Source: Pleurodeles waltl | Lineage: Eukaryota > Chordata > Amphibia > Caudata > Salamandridae | Assembly (NCBI RefSeq): GCF_031143425.1 | Contig: NC_090438.1 | Coordinates: 753,203,823 to 753,267,822, forward strand | DNA length: 64,000 bases | Direction: 5' to 3' | In this document: piece by piece, positions 1 to 12,760 of the stretch | Numbering within the stretch: position 1 is the first letter of the stretch | Layout of the letters: every line of letters begins with the position of its first letter | The notes under the pieces: generated by a model | What the model saw: the letters and a program-made list of their open reading frames with translations, nothing else | The model's database searches: none | What the model was told of the DNA's origin: nothing | Made by a program: the position numbers and the translations under genes

Positions 1-328
1 CCCTGAGGGAACGTGTGGTCTCGGAGGTTCCTGATTACAGTGACATCATACGTTGTGCGCATGTGACAGCGTCACCTGATCAGGCAGTCATTTTGGTTGG
101 TATACGGTTGTCAAGGGAATTGATGTCTCCAGCAGCCATATTTGTAAAGCAGAAACACGAGGCGGGTTTGTGCTTTCGTTACCTCTCATTTCCAAACAGA
201 ATTTTGAGATGGACGTTGCGAGAGTGTGAAGAAGAGGTTTTGCTATCAAATTACATAAAAAAAGAAATATATATTTTACAGGCTTTGTGTTTAGCTGAAT
301 GAGGATTTGTTTTTTACTTCATAAAGAT
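1..328. other. Sequence upstream of a decayed DIRS-type gag
   Basis: A 95-codon open stretch (15-302, plus strand) has no recognisable motif and no similarity I can see to known proteins. It lies just upstream of the gag fossil that begins near 329, so it may be leader sequence of the same element. No inverted terminal repeat is visible, so the element probably extends left of the window or is truncated. Confidence 0.3.
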
Positions 329-1372
329 GAGTGAGGAAAGAGGTCCTTCAGAAGTTGATAGTAATGATAATGCTTTTAAAAAGATGGCTTTAGATGAGGT
401 GAGGACCTCAGTAAAAGATATTATGGAATCTGTTATGAAGAGTAAAAGGAAGGGTAAGGATTTTTCAGATAAAGATCTTGGTCTCTGAAGGAGGAGGATG
501 CAAATAAAAATACGGGGTCAGGAAAGAAAAAGATAAAGAGGAAAACTATTGAAATTGAGAAAAATTATATTTTTTTTATCTTGGCAGAAGTGTGGTCTAG
601 GCACTGTGGCACAGGAGTGTCCAGCGCGGCACACATGAGATTCAGTGAAAACATGATGATATAAACTCCTATAACCAGGAGGGAGACAGTTGTGATGAGT
701 TCGTTTTGGACAACTACGAGGATGATGTTTGGGATCTAGACTACGATAAGGAAGGAGATAGGAATTGTGAAGGATCCTCAAGCTGTAGATATGTTCAGTC
801 TTGATATGATAAGGCACCCTAGAAGTGCCGATTGGTGGCCTTTGACACATGTATCTGATTTTATAAAATTATGGATAAGACGGCCATTGGAGAAAGAGGC
901 AAGAGCTATGAAGAAAGCAGAATGTTCTTGTCCAGTAATTGAGAATAAGGCCTATATGACCTGAGATTTAGACCCAAATCTGAATAGTTTTCTTATTACA
1001 TTGGGTCATGACCCCAGAAAGGGTCTAGAAAGAGAACTCAAACAGTGTCAAGATAGACTGCTGGACGCAATTGGTCCACTACTGGATATGGCTGAGGAAG
1101 CTAAGTCTAAGTTAGTCTCTGTAGATACAGAGTTGTTTAGAGGTTGGTCAAAGAGAGCAGTTTGTTTCATTTGATGGCAGAAAGGGGGAAAGCAATCATC
1201 ATGGGCATTAGTCCTAAGCAAGGGGACTGTGCTAAGAAAGGAGCAGAGTGAAGACCTAAAAGAGTGTTTTTTTGGGTATGCCTTTGTGAAAGGTATGGAG
1301 AAGTATATTTTCACTTTCACAACTTGATAAGACTCTGAGTTCTTTGAGTAGACTTTTTGAGTGACGTGTTTA
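329..1372 (+). pseudogene. Decayed DIRS-type Gag
   Basis: Fragments in several frames match the Gag of the DIRS-type element at the other end of this window (61705-62323). Shared landmarks in order are a start near HPRSADWWPL (like HPTSSLWLPP there), LDPNLNSFL (like LDPTLVTFL), CQDRLLDAIGPL (like CQDKLLDISGPL), FRGWSKRAVCF (like LVGWAQRALCF) and SLDKTLSSLSRLF (like SLDKAQGSIRRVL). The first part begins MSEERGPSEV at 329 and is acidic and lysine-rich. Stops and frameshifts occur throughout, including a TGA at 961. The match ends where the 3' LTR of a minus-strand gypsy element begins. Gag would be the particle protein. This copy cannot make it. Confidence 0.75.
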
Positions 1373-1593
1373 TGTGAGGGCAGGAGCAGTAGAGTTGTCA
1401 ACAGTTCCTATATTATATCAGGAGAATACCCCTTCATAGCATCCCAATTCAGGCACCTACAACAACTGCCTTTGCATAGTTCAGACCTACCCAGAACCCC
1501 ATGATGTCACATAAGCTGCATTTTGCCAGCATCCCGTAGCCAAAGATGAGCTTCACAGAGCTCAGAAGATTGCACAAGTACGCACTATAACTC
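1373..1593 (-). repeat. 3' LTR of the gypsy element
   Basis: This matches 6565-6761 in the same orientation. Shared blocks include AGGCAC(C/A)TACAACAACTGCC, GAGCTCAGAA and CAAGTACGCACTATAAC (CAAGTACACATTATAAC in the other copy). On the minus strand it begins TGAGTTATAGTGCG, preceded by TTTAAAGG as a polypurine tract. The left edge is placed at TGTGAGGG. The two LTRs have many differences, which indicates age. Confidence 0.75.
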
Positions 1594-1979
1594 ACCTTTA
1601 AAGAACAACCTTTAAAACACAACCCTTAAAAAACATAACCCATATCCCCTTTTTTCACAACAGTATGCCTCAGTACCCTCCCCAACACTTCACACCATAC
1701 ACACAACAACACAACAGAGACTACACACAACACTACATAAACGCAAGACAAAAAGATAAAGTACTAACTCAACTACCTTACTGGCAATGAAGATCATCCA
1801 CAAGAGTAATCCCCCAAATAGCCAGACAGCCTCCTTGACTGTACCTTCCTGACACCAGACAATCCAGCATCACTAACACCTGCACCCACTCAAATTTGAT
1901 CACTGTTGGCCTCACTACCCTGAAAATCACCATAATTTATGAGCAACCACCCAGAGAAATTCTGTTACCCTCCTAGGGA

Positions 1980-2760
1980 TACATTCAAGGTACCACCCTT
2001 CTGATACAACACAACCCTTCCTAAGTTCCATGTTTGACCGTTCTCCAAACTGACCCAATTACTTCCCACTTCCATCACCTTGAACAGGCCAAGAAAAAAG
2101 GACAAACCTCTATCCACACCTCCAGGTTTAACTTTCACCTAATCAGCCTGTGGGATTCACCTTGTGACACTCCTACAGTTCTCTGGTTACCACCAACCAT
2201 CCACATTCAAGAGGGAGCCAACATAGAACAAAGGTGTCTCCCCTGCATCATTTCAAATGGCTTTTTACTCAAGCTAGTATTTACTGTGGTGGGATGAGCC
2301 CAGAGCATATCTTTGATGGAATCCTGAATTGACAATCCTACAGTATACCCCATTTCCATAGTTCTTTTGATCAACCTGTTGACCCTATCAACCTAACCGT
2401 TACTTTGGGGATTGTACAACGATGTACACACATGCTTTACCCCCAAATCCTCTAAGAGCTTAATCTCCAAAGAGATGAGTTGGGTGCCATTGTCCGCAAG
2501 CAAGATCGAAGGAATCCTTTCCCTTCAGAACACCTCGCCTAGGACGGCTATAGTAGATCTGGTACTGATAGACCTTATAAAAACTACTTCAGCCCACCTG
2601 GTTTTGGCATCCAGTATGACTACAGCAAACATTTCCTGATCAGGTAAGAAAACAAAAGGACCTATGCAATCCAAACAGATCTTTCTACAAACGTCCTTAC
2701 CTTCCTCCATCTGCCGATCCTGGGCAGAGATTCCTAAGTAAACTCACAAATGTTTTTTAG
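1980..2760 (-). pseudogene. Gypsy integrase remnant
   Basis: Minus-strand pieces carry the D,D-E integrase core. CLDCIGPF and then VILDAKTRWAEV (2525-2710) cover the first aspartate region. ADNGTQ, followed by LGVKHVCTSLYNPQSNG and VDRVNRLIKRT (about 2330-2510), covers the second aspartate and the glutamate region. The residue expected to be the catalytic glutamate sits next to an in-frame stop (SNG*VDRVN), so the site is damaged. Integrase would insert the cDNA copy into the host chromosome. It is the last pol domain before the 3' LTR, as expected for Ty3/gypsy. Confidence 0.78.
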
Positions 2761-3218
2761 ATGAATTGCATAAACCACATCTCTGCACCCATGTTTTCAC
2801 CTGGCCATCCAAGAGCGGTCACCAGAATTTTTTCCCTCAACCTCTTCAGTGTGAATGTCTGACCCAGATGACCTTCTCCTCATGTGCCAAATGTACTAGC
2901 TTGGGTCGCCCTCAAATCAGTGCCATCACCTTGTAAGGATAACTCCTCCAGAACCTTATGAAAGGTCCGAGTGCCTCCGGCACAGAGCTTTCCCTCCACA
3001 TATTTCTCTGACCAGTTCAACTACCGCTTTGAACATGCTGTCACTCGCCATCACCCTCATCCACTCCGCCTGGAGATGCAACCCCCTAGCCCATCAATGA
3101 CATCTGTCACATTAGCCACCACCTCCTCTGTATAAAAATCTCTCATCTTCAGCAGCTTTATCGGGCAGCCTTGACAAACAATTCGCTACTTTGTTTAGAA
3201 CATACCCTAATCTTACAT

Positions 3219-3600
3219 TCAAAATCCTGCAGTTTCACCACCAACCTGGCAAATCAGCCTGAGCAGTTTTTTGTTCCCTCCAGCCCCAAAACCTTGTGTA
3301 AGGGGTTGCGATTTGTTCTCAAGAGTGTCTGACTTCCCCAAAAAGCCCAAGCCGCCACCAGTGCCTCCCGCTCTATAACGGAGTAGTTTCTCTCGGCCTC
3401 CGACAAGGGGTGCGAGGCAAATGCTACATTCTTCTCCACATGCCCATGCACTTGTGACATTACTGCCCCAATCCCAACCGCACTGGCATCGACCGTCATC
3501 AGTTTTCAAACTGCTCGGGAACGGCATTAGAACTTCTTCAATGGCAGTATCAATCTTGATAAACATGGAAGGAGCTTGCTGTTCCTGTCCCAATGAAAAT
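3219..3600 (-). pseudogene. Gypsy RNase H remnant
   Basis: The minus-strand frame at 3254-3499 reads MTVDASAVGIGAVMSQ, then HPLSEAERNYSVIEREALV. This is the gypsy RNase H signature (D-AS--G-G and the ERNY--EREALA block). The companion frame at 3219-3632 supplies the preceding segment, so at least one frameshift separates them. RNase H degrades the RNA strand during reverse transcription. It lies between RT and integrase on the same strand. Confidence 0.8.
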
Positions 3601-3721
3601 GTTCTCCCTTTCCTCAACAGGAGTCTCAACATTCTGTCTTATGGGCAAAGTCATGGAAAATTTGGAGTAATACTTAACCAAGTCCATAAATGATCATAGT
3701 TTGTCTTTGTCATTGGGTGCC

Positions 3722-4242
3722 TCAGCATTCACTACAGGCCTCACTTCTAGTTATCAAGTACCCTAGGTACTCCACTTCCTGCTGCAAAGATTTGCACTTT
3801 TCCCTTCGTAATGTTAACCCTGCTTTACCAACCTGAGACAACACTTCACCCAAGGCCCCATAATGTACTTCAGCGCATTCCACAAAAAACAAAATGTTGT
3901 CTAGGAAAAACACAATAGTAGAGACACCAGACATCAAGTTGATGATCAGTCGGTGGAAAACACTTGTCACAGAGCACAAGCCAAACGGCACAAGCCAAAC
4001 GTCAGTCTCTTAAATTGAAATATGCCTTCTGATGATATAAAGGCGTTAAAGTGCCTGGAGTCTGGATGAAGTTGCACTTGGTGGTAGTCCATCACCACAT
4101 TTTCATTAGGACTACATAAGTCCACACAGAATCTCAAAGAATCATCTGATGACTTTGTGATGGCAGCTGGTGAAAGCCATTCAGTAGCCTCCACATGCTG
4201 TATCACGTCATCCTCAATCATCTGCTCCAGAATTCCCTTCAC
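3722..4242 (-). pseudogene. Gypsy reverse transcriptase remnant
   Basis: Two minus-strand frames make up the polymerase. 3967-4242 holds the N-terminal part (MIEDDVIQHVEATEWLSPAA, then LRFCVDL, the usual R-CVDYR block). 3722-3991 holds MPFGLCSVTSVFHRLI and FFLDNILFF, where the active site is normally Y-DD. The change to LDN removes a catalytic aspartate. GYLITRSE follows, as usual in gypsy RT. A small duplication near 3980 (CACAAGCCAAACG twice) accompanies the frame change. The product would copy element RNA into DNA. This copy is dead. Confidence 0.82.
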
Positions 4243-4329
4243 GTTATGTCTTAAAGCAAAGGGTACCTTCCTTACTGCGTGTTTTTCACCACTGCATTCT
4301 TCCTTATCTTAATCTCATGCATATACTGC

Positions 4330-4830
4330 TTATTGGCCCGTAAACCTGTTCTCAAATACTCCATCATGTTGTTTCAAACTTTCATGCAAATCTTCATCTC
4401 CCACCACCATCACCTGGTTGACTGCTCTCCGATTAACCGCTATATGCAAGTCATACTGGTGTATCCATGCAAGGACGGTTGGTCCCTCATCTGTCACATA
4501 CACCTTCCCATTTGTCATCCTGCCCCCAATCTTGATACCTACTCTCCTGTATCCAACCACCCCAATGTTTTCTCCGTGATAGCCTTTCAAAACCACACTA
4601 GTGGGTTGTAAGGAACCATTCGGCTACACCAAGTCACACAGATGTTTATGTATAATTGTGTGTAATAACCCAGAATCCCCAATCAAGGATACCACTTCAC
4701 TGTTTGTTAAAATCAGCCTTGGTGCGCGTTGTCCACTTCCAATCTTTACTCTTTTCTTTGCGTTCATTGTCTTTGACCCGTGTTCTCCCTCATCATCCTC
4801 CACCACAGCAACCTTTTTGCTAAGTGCTTA
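4330..4830 (-). pseudogene. Gypsy protease region
   Basis: The frame at 4624-4806 contains SLIGDSGLLHTIIHKHL, a retropepsin-like D-S-G site. The frame at 4330-4596 contains VVGYRRVGIKIGGRMTNGKV and DEGPTVLAWIHQYDL, a segment typical of the stretch between protease and RT in some vertebrate gypsy elements. The family assignment of the second segment rests mostly on position. Protease would process the Gag-Pol polyprotein. A frameshift separates the two parts. Confidence 0.55.
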
Positions 4831-4836
4831 ACACAT

Positions 4837-5640
4837 TCATGCAAAGTCTCCTTTTTTTCTGCACTTATGACTGTCCTTGTCTACTGCAAAGCAATTTTTT
4901 AAATCCCTGATATGGTATGTGCTTCCACATCTGTAGCATGCAAGAGGCAAACCTTTTACAGGATAGGTAGTTGTGCCTGATGTTATCGCACCACCTGCTG
5001 CTAATAAGATTGGTGGTATGTAACTCCTTCCTAACTGCATTGACCATGGTCTAATCATCTTCCCCTATCTCAACAGAAAATTTGTTACAACCTTCATTCC
5101 TATGCATTTCTCTCATACATCTTTCAGATTCTTCCACCACATTAGCTATAGTAATCGATTCTTTTGAAGATGGATTGCTGGCCCCCCACAAACGTTCTTG
5201 CATTTTTTTTGCTGCTACGTTGAACAATTATCTGATCTCATGTTAATTCTTCAGTCATTTGACCAAATTGATTCGTAGCAGCTAATTTGCGTAACCTGGC
5301 CACACAATCATCAACTGATCCTGTTGGATGTTGAGGTTGGATATAAAACTTGCGCCAAATGTTTACAGTCTTGGCAAATCTCTTTAGGTGTTGTATTTTG
5401 GCTTCCTTGTAAACATCTTAAAATTTAATTCCTTGGTTATCACGAGCTGGTGGGAGATATTTAAAATCATGTTGGCCCTCCTTTCCTCAAAGGACCCAAT
5501 GACAGTGTTTTTTTCATATTGAAGTAAAACTGGTTCCTTCCAAAGCAAATAAATAATTTTCAACAACGTCTATCCAATCCTCCAATTCAATAGGCAGAGC
5601 GCCAGGAAGCATTGAAAGTGTTGGCGGCGTGACTATGGAC
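4837..5640 (-). pseudogene. Gypsy Gag with zinc knuckles, remnant
   Basis: The minus-strand frame at 4837-5058 has CYRCGSTYHIRDLKNC, a C-x2-C-x4-H-x6-C knuckle close to the retroviral CCHC pattern, and then CRKKGDFA, the start of a second knuckle. This is the nucleocapsid end of Gag. Further upstream (5058-5640) the minus strand has lysine- and leucine-rich fragments without clear motifs. Gag packages element RNA. Its position directly before the protease fits a gag-pol layout. Confidence 0.68.
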
Positions 5641-6564
5641 TGACTTAAATTTATTTTGGCACTGCACAGATGTAACTTAAACCTTATGTAAATTGGTCTT
5701 AGAGGTTTGAAGCAATTTAATTACTGACCACAATACCCCTGAACATCACTGAGTGGCAGGCTGTGAACATGCAAATAGAACTAGTTGATGTTTTAATGAA
5801 CCCGGAAAAGACGCTGAAGAGAGGAATAAAGCTGAGAGACGGAGATCCCTGGCTACTGAGTGAAGACTTAAAAAGGTGAGCAGATCACTGGTCCTAGTGG
5901 AAATGTGCTGATTTTCGATGTTTGCGCTTATGCAAATCTCTGTAACAAGTGAAGCCTTTTAAAGGTGAGAGGATCCCCGCTCTTCATGGCTAACGCACTG
6001 ATTCTAACTAAACTTGCAGCGTTTGGTTGTCAACACTGTTGTGTGCCTTCCTTTCACACGATTGCTCCCATTATTTGAAGCACGTAGGCTGGCTTGATGT
6101 GCATTGCGCGCCACTCATGGCTGCTCTTCTCTGCTTCTTGCTTTGCGTGCTTCATGTGCTTGAAGAGCCGCTCTTTGCCACGTGCAGGGTCTCGCCTGAG
6201 TGTCACACCTACTTGCCATAGTTTATAGAGGCATACGGGTGCTTCCCTTCTCTGTGCCAGCGCTCAGTAGAATAAACAGCCAGTTGTAATATAGCGGGTG
6301 ATGTTGGCAGTTTTAAGAGCTTTTCCTGTACCTTTTAGGCACCTTTCAAAATACACCCAGGGCTTGGAACAACAGAGCTCTGCTCTGCGCAGGGTAGACT
6401 AACAAGTATCACATCATGGCCTACTGTGATGTACATGTTAACTGCCAAGAGCTGATCCTCAGCTTGGTACGAAGCACAGTACATGAGGCCGTCACAGCTG
6501 AGTTGTTCTGCCTTACTTCTCAAAGGAGTTCTCCTGAGAGTCGGCAGATACTTGACCAAAGCAA
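5641..6564 (-). other. Gypsy leader / N-terminal gag region, no motif
   Basis: This stretch lies between the zinc-knuckle gag region and the 5' LTR of the minus-strand gypsy element, so it should hold the primer-binding site and the start of gag. I recognise neither. Open frames here are short and carry no motif. Confidence 0.35.
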
Positions 6565-6761
6565 TGTAGTAAACTCACTGGACACAGTAAAGTTGCCAAC
6601 AGGTTCTTTTATTCTGGTTGGAGAAAACCTCTTCACAGCATCTCAAGCCAGGCACATACAACAACTGCCTTGATGTCATAGGAGCTCATATAACCAGCAT
6701 TCCATTTGACAGAGCTTCGCTTCGCAGAGCTCAGAAAATTATACAAGTACACATTATAACA
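6565..6761 (-). repeat. 5' LTR of the gypsy element
   Basis: It matches 1373-1593. On the minus strand it begins TGTTATAATGTGTACTTG and ends near TTTACTACA. It carries AATAAA on that strand (TTTATT near 6609), a plausible polyadenylation signal. It is slightly shorter than the 3' copy because of an indel after ACAACAACTGCC. Confidence 0.72.
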
Positions 6762-9700
6762 GTCCCATTATGTTTTTTTGTAAAAAAGAATATTAAAGTT
6801 ACAGTTTACATTCAATTTGATGTTTTTTTTTCTCCAGAGAATCAATAAGGTTGGAAATCTGCAAGATAGGAGAGAAGAGTGGAGATATGGAACACTTTGT
6901 TATTTTTTGTTTTTCCAGTTCAAAAAATGTTAGCCTTGGAGCAGCTGTAAAGAGGCGAATAGCACCTGCTTTTGGGTTTCTATAGACAGTATCGGTGGTT
7001 ATAATTCTAGAATTTTAAGTATGGTTAAAAGTTTATTTTAAAGGGCTGAATTGAATAGCAATAAAAATGAATGCATAATGCTAGTCCCTGTGTCCTTAAT
7101 GAAATCCAGATTCTCTGATCATAAAACTAGGATAATCTACATTCTTCATCACACACTGGTTTATTATAGGAAAGCCAATAAAAATATATTTATCAACCTT
7201 AACTCCAATTCAGCTTTATTTTGCATTTAAGGAAAAAATTGAAAGGGACAAGGGAAAGCATAATGATCACTGTTTAAGTACAGAGGAGGAGGGCGGATGC
7301 CACAGCTATGGAAAATTTATTTTAAGAAGAAAGATGTTTTTTGACTAATTTGCAAGTTTACAAAAAAGTTTAACAGAATCTTGAATATGCAATGAATGGT
7401 TAAGTTACAGTTTCCATTGAAAAGGTTTTTTTTTTATTTCCTTATTAGTAGAGCACTGTTTGACTCGTTCAGACAAAATGTGGCAGACATTTCACATGTT
7501 TAGCTAATTTATAGTATATCAGTGTTTGTGCTGATGCAGATGGTGCACAAAAAAAGTTATAATTTTCTAAAAAAAAGTTGGCCATATTGGACACATCTGC
7601 ATTTGGTAGACTTTTAGCAAGTAAATCTCAGTCCAGGAATTTCAAAATTGGTAAAGGTACATTTTCTAAACAAAGTTATATTTTATGATCATGAACAGTT
7701 CTCGGTCCATTCCAAAATGTTTAAAAAATATTCTTAAATTGTCATATTGCTAGTCATAGTGCTCTTGTCAGAATAACAGATTCCCCTTGTGTCTGTGTTG
7801 GGATTTTCTATCCGGTCTAACTGGATTTGTATCTCATAAGATGATATTAGCTACAAGATAACAGAAGCTAGCGGAATTTCATTTATTTAAGGTAAGTAAA
7901 AATAAATAACTGACCTTTCTAGGAAATGTTGGGTCCAGAATTTTGGAGAACTAGATCGGTCTACCCTGAAATCTTACATTCATCTTTTCTTTTATTAATT
8001 CCTATCCATGTGACCATAACGATTCATTCTAATTTTTGTGGGTGTCTGATTTTTTTTTTTCAGGATACCTGGAGAACTCTTGGAATGGGCTGTCAAGATT
8101 GTTTGTAATTCCAAAGAGCAAGGACTGTGATTCATTTTTTTTTTTAAATAAAAGATGATTTATTTATTTTAAAGCAAAGTTAGTTATGTATTTTTATGCA
8201 AAAGACGTTGCTGCTGTTTCATTAAAAACTGCTGTTAAGATGTTATATGTGCTTATGTAACACCTCTAAAACTTTATAAGTATAAATAAACATTTCTAAA
8301 AGCACTAAACTGTTTCTCAATCTTTGTTTCCTGTATGATCACATGATATGTTTTCCCATGGCCAAGAGCAACTATTAGGGATGCAGAGATGAAGTAGCAC
8401 CAAGTGTACGTATTTCCCCTTCAAGGTTAGGATCAGGCCTAACAGACTTTTATGCTGTAAACCTTTAGAATCCTTGAATCAGGTGGATCTCAGGTGCATA
8501 ATAAACAACTCGGCACTAAATATGTCTAAGTTTTTAATGAGCAATGGAAACAACACACACCTCAATATAAGACATATTCATAACAGGAAATGAACACACC
8601 AAGCATAGGGCACACCGACCAAGAGAGAACTACACACAATCTTTACTCCATTCAGGGGCATGGCAGTTGCAAATCCTCCTGCCAGTGTGCACAAAGCTTG
8701 TTGAAAAAACTGTCACTTGAACCAATATTTTCACAATGTTTCTGTCCTGTAATGTCTTATGTCACTACTGAAGCACCAAACTTGGGAAAGCTTTTCTACC
8801 AAGGCTGGCCATATCGAACATTACTTGCAACTTGCACTTTTCTCAATTGTTCCTGACCTCCACATGAGCTTTATTCACATACAAACACCTGTCACCATTT
8901 CTAGGGATCAGTGGCAGATATCAAAATAATGGCTTCACTCTTCTACCAAAGGTCTTCCATTGTAGAAGGAAGCATGTTAAAATATAGCCAAAGAATGGAA
9001 ATCCACCAGCAACTTTCCAACGCAGATAATTCTGTTGACATGTCTAATCTGTTCTCTTTCAGATGAAGAAGAAGAGTCCAAATTGTACACCATTGCCTGA
9101 CACCTTATCATAGTCACAAAAAATCAGTGTTGAACAAAATACAATTTCACCCACTTTGTCTGATAATCGAATGAGGCTCTAATAAACGTGTGCCAACTCA
9201 ACAAAAATTTAAAATAACCCAAAAATAATCAATCACCAGCTTACCGCATGATTTTTTAGAAAAATCCCTCCAGTTACTTCGACCCTTTCCTATGTTCCAG
9301 GTACTTGTTATTGGCCTTACCCCTTTCTTCTGAATATCTAAACATTGGCCACCACTGATGTGCCATTTAACATCTTAAACATCAAACAGATATATTCATC
9401 ATGCATATAGTCTAACAATCTGAAGCGTACTTGTGAAGGCGGTACAAGTTCTTCGCTGATAATTTGGGCATCATCTTAAAAAATGTTCTGCAATTAACAA
9501 TAACAATAAATAAAACTGGCATATCCATATGGTCATAAGTTCTAGGAATTACAGGATGTTCTTGGGGTACTTTGATCTCATTTGTATGATGTTGTCTTCT
9601 TCCTGGAAGAAAGCGCTGAAAGCTTGCCACTACTTATTCACCTTAGTTCTTACGATGCTCTGCTATTGGGACTCTCAGTCATATTTTGTTAATTGTCGAC

Positions 9701-12390
9701 AACTAAATGAATGTTAGTCCATGGTGCTAAATGAGAAATAGGAGATCGTGCAGACCCTAATTGCTCCTGGTACTTTACTGACTTTTATTTCTACTGGCAC
9801 AAAACTGGAAAACCAAAGAAATTCATAAGACATGAATGGACTTGAAAACTGGTGGCTATAATGCTTATAAAAAGAGCAGTGTATTCACAATGGGCTCAAG
9901 CAAAATGGATGGATAGGGAGAAATATGACATTCTCTGGAAGAATAAATGCAATTTCTTTGATTTAATAGCAATGAAATCACATTTTGCAACCTAATAAAT
10001 GACATGTTCAGGTTTGTTTATTTATTTGTTAATCTGTGTTCACATTAATATATATGTAGTATGTGTATTATTATGCTTTATTTTTCCAGTTTTTGTTTTA
10101 GCAACATCGTGTAAATTATTGCCCAATTAACAGGTGCTAAGCTTATATTGTAATTTTTTTGTGGAAATAAAATTTTAAAAAACATGTATGTTAAGTTGCT
10201 AACAATGAACATGTTGCTTTGTGCGTCGAATTAAACTTATCCATAGCTGATGTATACATATCTGTTCTAATAAAAGATAATACTTCTAGACCAGGCATTC
10301 AGGTGAATCTCTCATGATTATATCTATGGAAAAAAAGAAACTTGCATAGACACAGAAAATTATTTTTATCATGATGAAAGTCAAGAAATAAGTTACGAAT
10401 TGAAATTGTGCACTGTGCCATTATTACCTGAGGTTCTGTTTAATTCATGCTGTGTAATCCATATTCGTCAGGCAAACTGTGCGTTGACATTTTAATTTTT
10501 TAATGTATGTTGGATGACAAAGAAGGAAATATGAAAATCACTGTGACACTTATAATGTTATACAATTTACTATTTTAAGTCTTGTGACCCTTTATTCATT
10601 TTCTCCCTTTGTATTTTTGTGCAATATGGACAAGAAGAAGCAACAAGTATGTTAACAGATTTGATTAGTAAGGCAGCTGAAGTTCTAAGACATTGAACGT
10701 CTTTAACTATAAACCGGATTCTAGTGTGGGTGAACACAGAAAGGGATAAAATGAAAAATGTTAAAGGGACTAGTTTTTAGTTATGTAGTGCGATTTGTTA
10801 ATCTGTCATCTTTATAAAATAAATTTAAATAGTAGGGGTATACATTGATCAAATAGTTTGCCTTTCTATGTCTATCACTGTGAATACCTTCTCTGTAAAT
10901 GTGTAGCTTTCTTACAAAATCCACAGTAACAGCTTCTTAAGTCCAGTGTTATAGTTCGTGTTAACATTTAAAATAGATGAATTGTATGTGTTATAACTTC
11001 GGGATATTCTTATAATCTATTTAAGACTCAAACTTCTATTAATTTAATTTCCTTGTGTATAAAGTGACTTTTTATACTGCAGTGGAACCAAGAAGAAGAG
11101 AACCCTGGAACCAAAACTTCTCTTGTGACTCTGACCCACATGACGGAGTTGCTCTGAGGAATGGCAGAGATGCACTGCTTCACCCAAAAGTAATACAGTT
11201 GGTTAAAAAAAAAGCTTAAGACAGAGTCTGTAGGAACAGTATGGTACGCAATATATTATCTGCTCTGTAAACCCTGAAATTATTTCATAATTCAGCCAAA
11301 GCAAGTTATGTATCACATTGAAAATGAATGGTTTTCAAAACATGGCTGTCTTTTCCGAAAAGGGGAAATGTGGCCACTTTCCACTTGCAGGCCTCCATCC
11401 CTGTCATTGTGGGCAATTGAGTTGACTTACCATTTATGACCTACCTAATGAATATTAATTAGGTAGGCCAGATTGTGGCTCAGCCAGTTTGTTTTTGTGA
11501 ACTGACCTAATGGTACACAAGTTGATTCAGAGAAATACTTACTGCCTGCAAAAATACCTATTACAAATTGTAACCAGTATTTTGCAAGCAGAATTATAAT
11601 GCCTGGCCTTAAGTTCTATTTTTGCTCCAAATGTGGTAATTATAAAAAATAAATAGATAAAAAAGAATATTGTGTGGCTTCTCATTGGAGCTGGGACTGG
11701 CATGGATGACAACGACTGAACGAGCCAAATTGGTGAAGTTCCCGCTGTCTACAGTAATTTAATATGTGCTTTAGAACTACATCTTAACAAGAGCCACATA
11801 TTTTGATAGTGGTTAATTATCCTGCATAACCTAGTTGAATTAATGAAAGTTTTGGCACGTATTTTAAACATAAGATTACATGAAGTGTACACTCTTAAAA
11901 GGGTGATGTTCCATTTATTGGCTAAGGTAGTTCACTCAAACTGCCAATTACATTTTTCTTGCTTTTGCTCTTTCAACTACTTATGTTGTTGAGCCACACC
12001 ATGCTTCCACTTGACTCATATCATCATCTGGACTATAATATAAATGCCACTAATAACTTGGGAACGGTAAACAGTTAGATTTCTGAACGTAGCACACATT
12101 TCAGCCAAAAGGGCAATCCGTGCTTAATTAGAGCTGGTGTTTTCTGGTGGGGTGCACCAGCACTTATTTTCCTGTGTCAGGCTGTTACTGCGCACCAAAG
12201 ACACATGGGAAAGACTAAGGAAGAGAAAAACGAGAAAGCGTCACAAAGGAAGAATGCAGAAAGTTGCAAGAGTGAGCTGAAGGTGCAGGGAGTGGCTGTA
12301 AGTAGATTAAAGAGGTCCGAGATGGCTTTAGCATTACTCTGCCTCAGTATTAAGTGCTCGCACATTTAAATGCAGCAGCCGCAGGAGTGA
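6762..12390. other. AT-rich stretch, nothing recognised
   Basis: I see no protein motif, paired repeat or RNA gene in this stretch on either strand. It is AT-rich with frequent stops and short A or T runs. Open frames are all under 90 codons. It is probably old decayed repeat DNA. Confidence 0.5.
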
Positions 12391-12394
12391 GCTG

Positions 12395-12760
12395 ACTTAT
12401 TGTTTAAATTGGTAGAAAGGTCTGCTATGTACAGATTAAAAAGAATTGGTGCCAAAACACAGCTTTGTTTTAATCCAACTGTCGATTTAACTGCCCTAGA
12501 TTGATATTAACCTCCCCTGAGTTTAACCTTCACCCACGTATCAGAGTAAATCAATTGAATGGCATTTAAAATGGGTGCTGGCAGCCTCCATTGCTGTAGT
12601 TTTGCCCACAGTTTTCAGCGTGGGAAGCAAAGGCAGCTTTAAAATCAACAAAACACAGGTATGCGGGGTACCAAATGCCTCGGCTCTGCTTCTATAACAT
12701 AAAACAACAATAGTTTTTTAACACAATGGAAAGATTTGCAGTAAGCATATAGTAATGTAC
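12395..12760 (-). pseudogene. LINE reverse transcriptase fossil
   Basis: On the minus strand, frames that change along the way read LCFVDFKAAFA (12620-12660, RT motif with the first catalytic aspartate), LPAPILNAIQLIYSDTWVKV, then GLKQSCVLAPILFNLYIADL (12415-12470). This is the non-LTR RT block G-RQGC-LAP-LFN-YI. Frameshifts and stops separate the blocks. The segment with the Y/F-ADD site is missing, so it is a short internal fragment. It resembles the blocks of the intact LINE at 55842-59291 (AFVDLKSAFD and GVRQGCVLAPTLF) but LFNLYI points to a different lineage. Confidence 0.75.

Larger units (their letters stand above)
1373..6761 (-). mobile_element. Ty3/gypsy LTR retrotransposon, degenerate
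   Basis: The element lies on the minus strand between two diverged direct repeats (1373-1593 and 6565-6761). Read on the minus strand, the order is gag zinc knuckles, protease, reverse transcriptase, RNase H, integrase. That is the Ty3/gypsy order, with integrase last. All domains are broken by stops and frameshifts, so it is an old inactive copy. Each LTR has TG/CA-like ends, and a purine-rich AAAGG lies directly before the 3' LTR (minus-strand sense). I could not find a convincing target-site duplication. The left end abuts the DIRS-type gag, which suggests insertion into or next to that older element. Confidence 0.82.
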
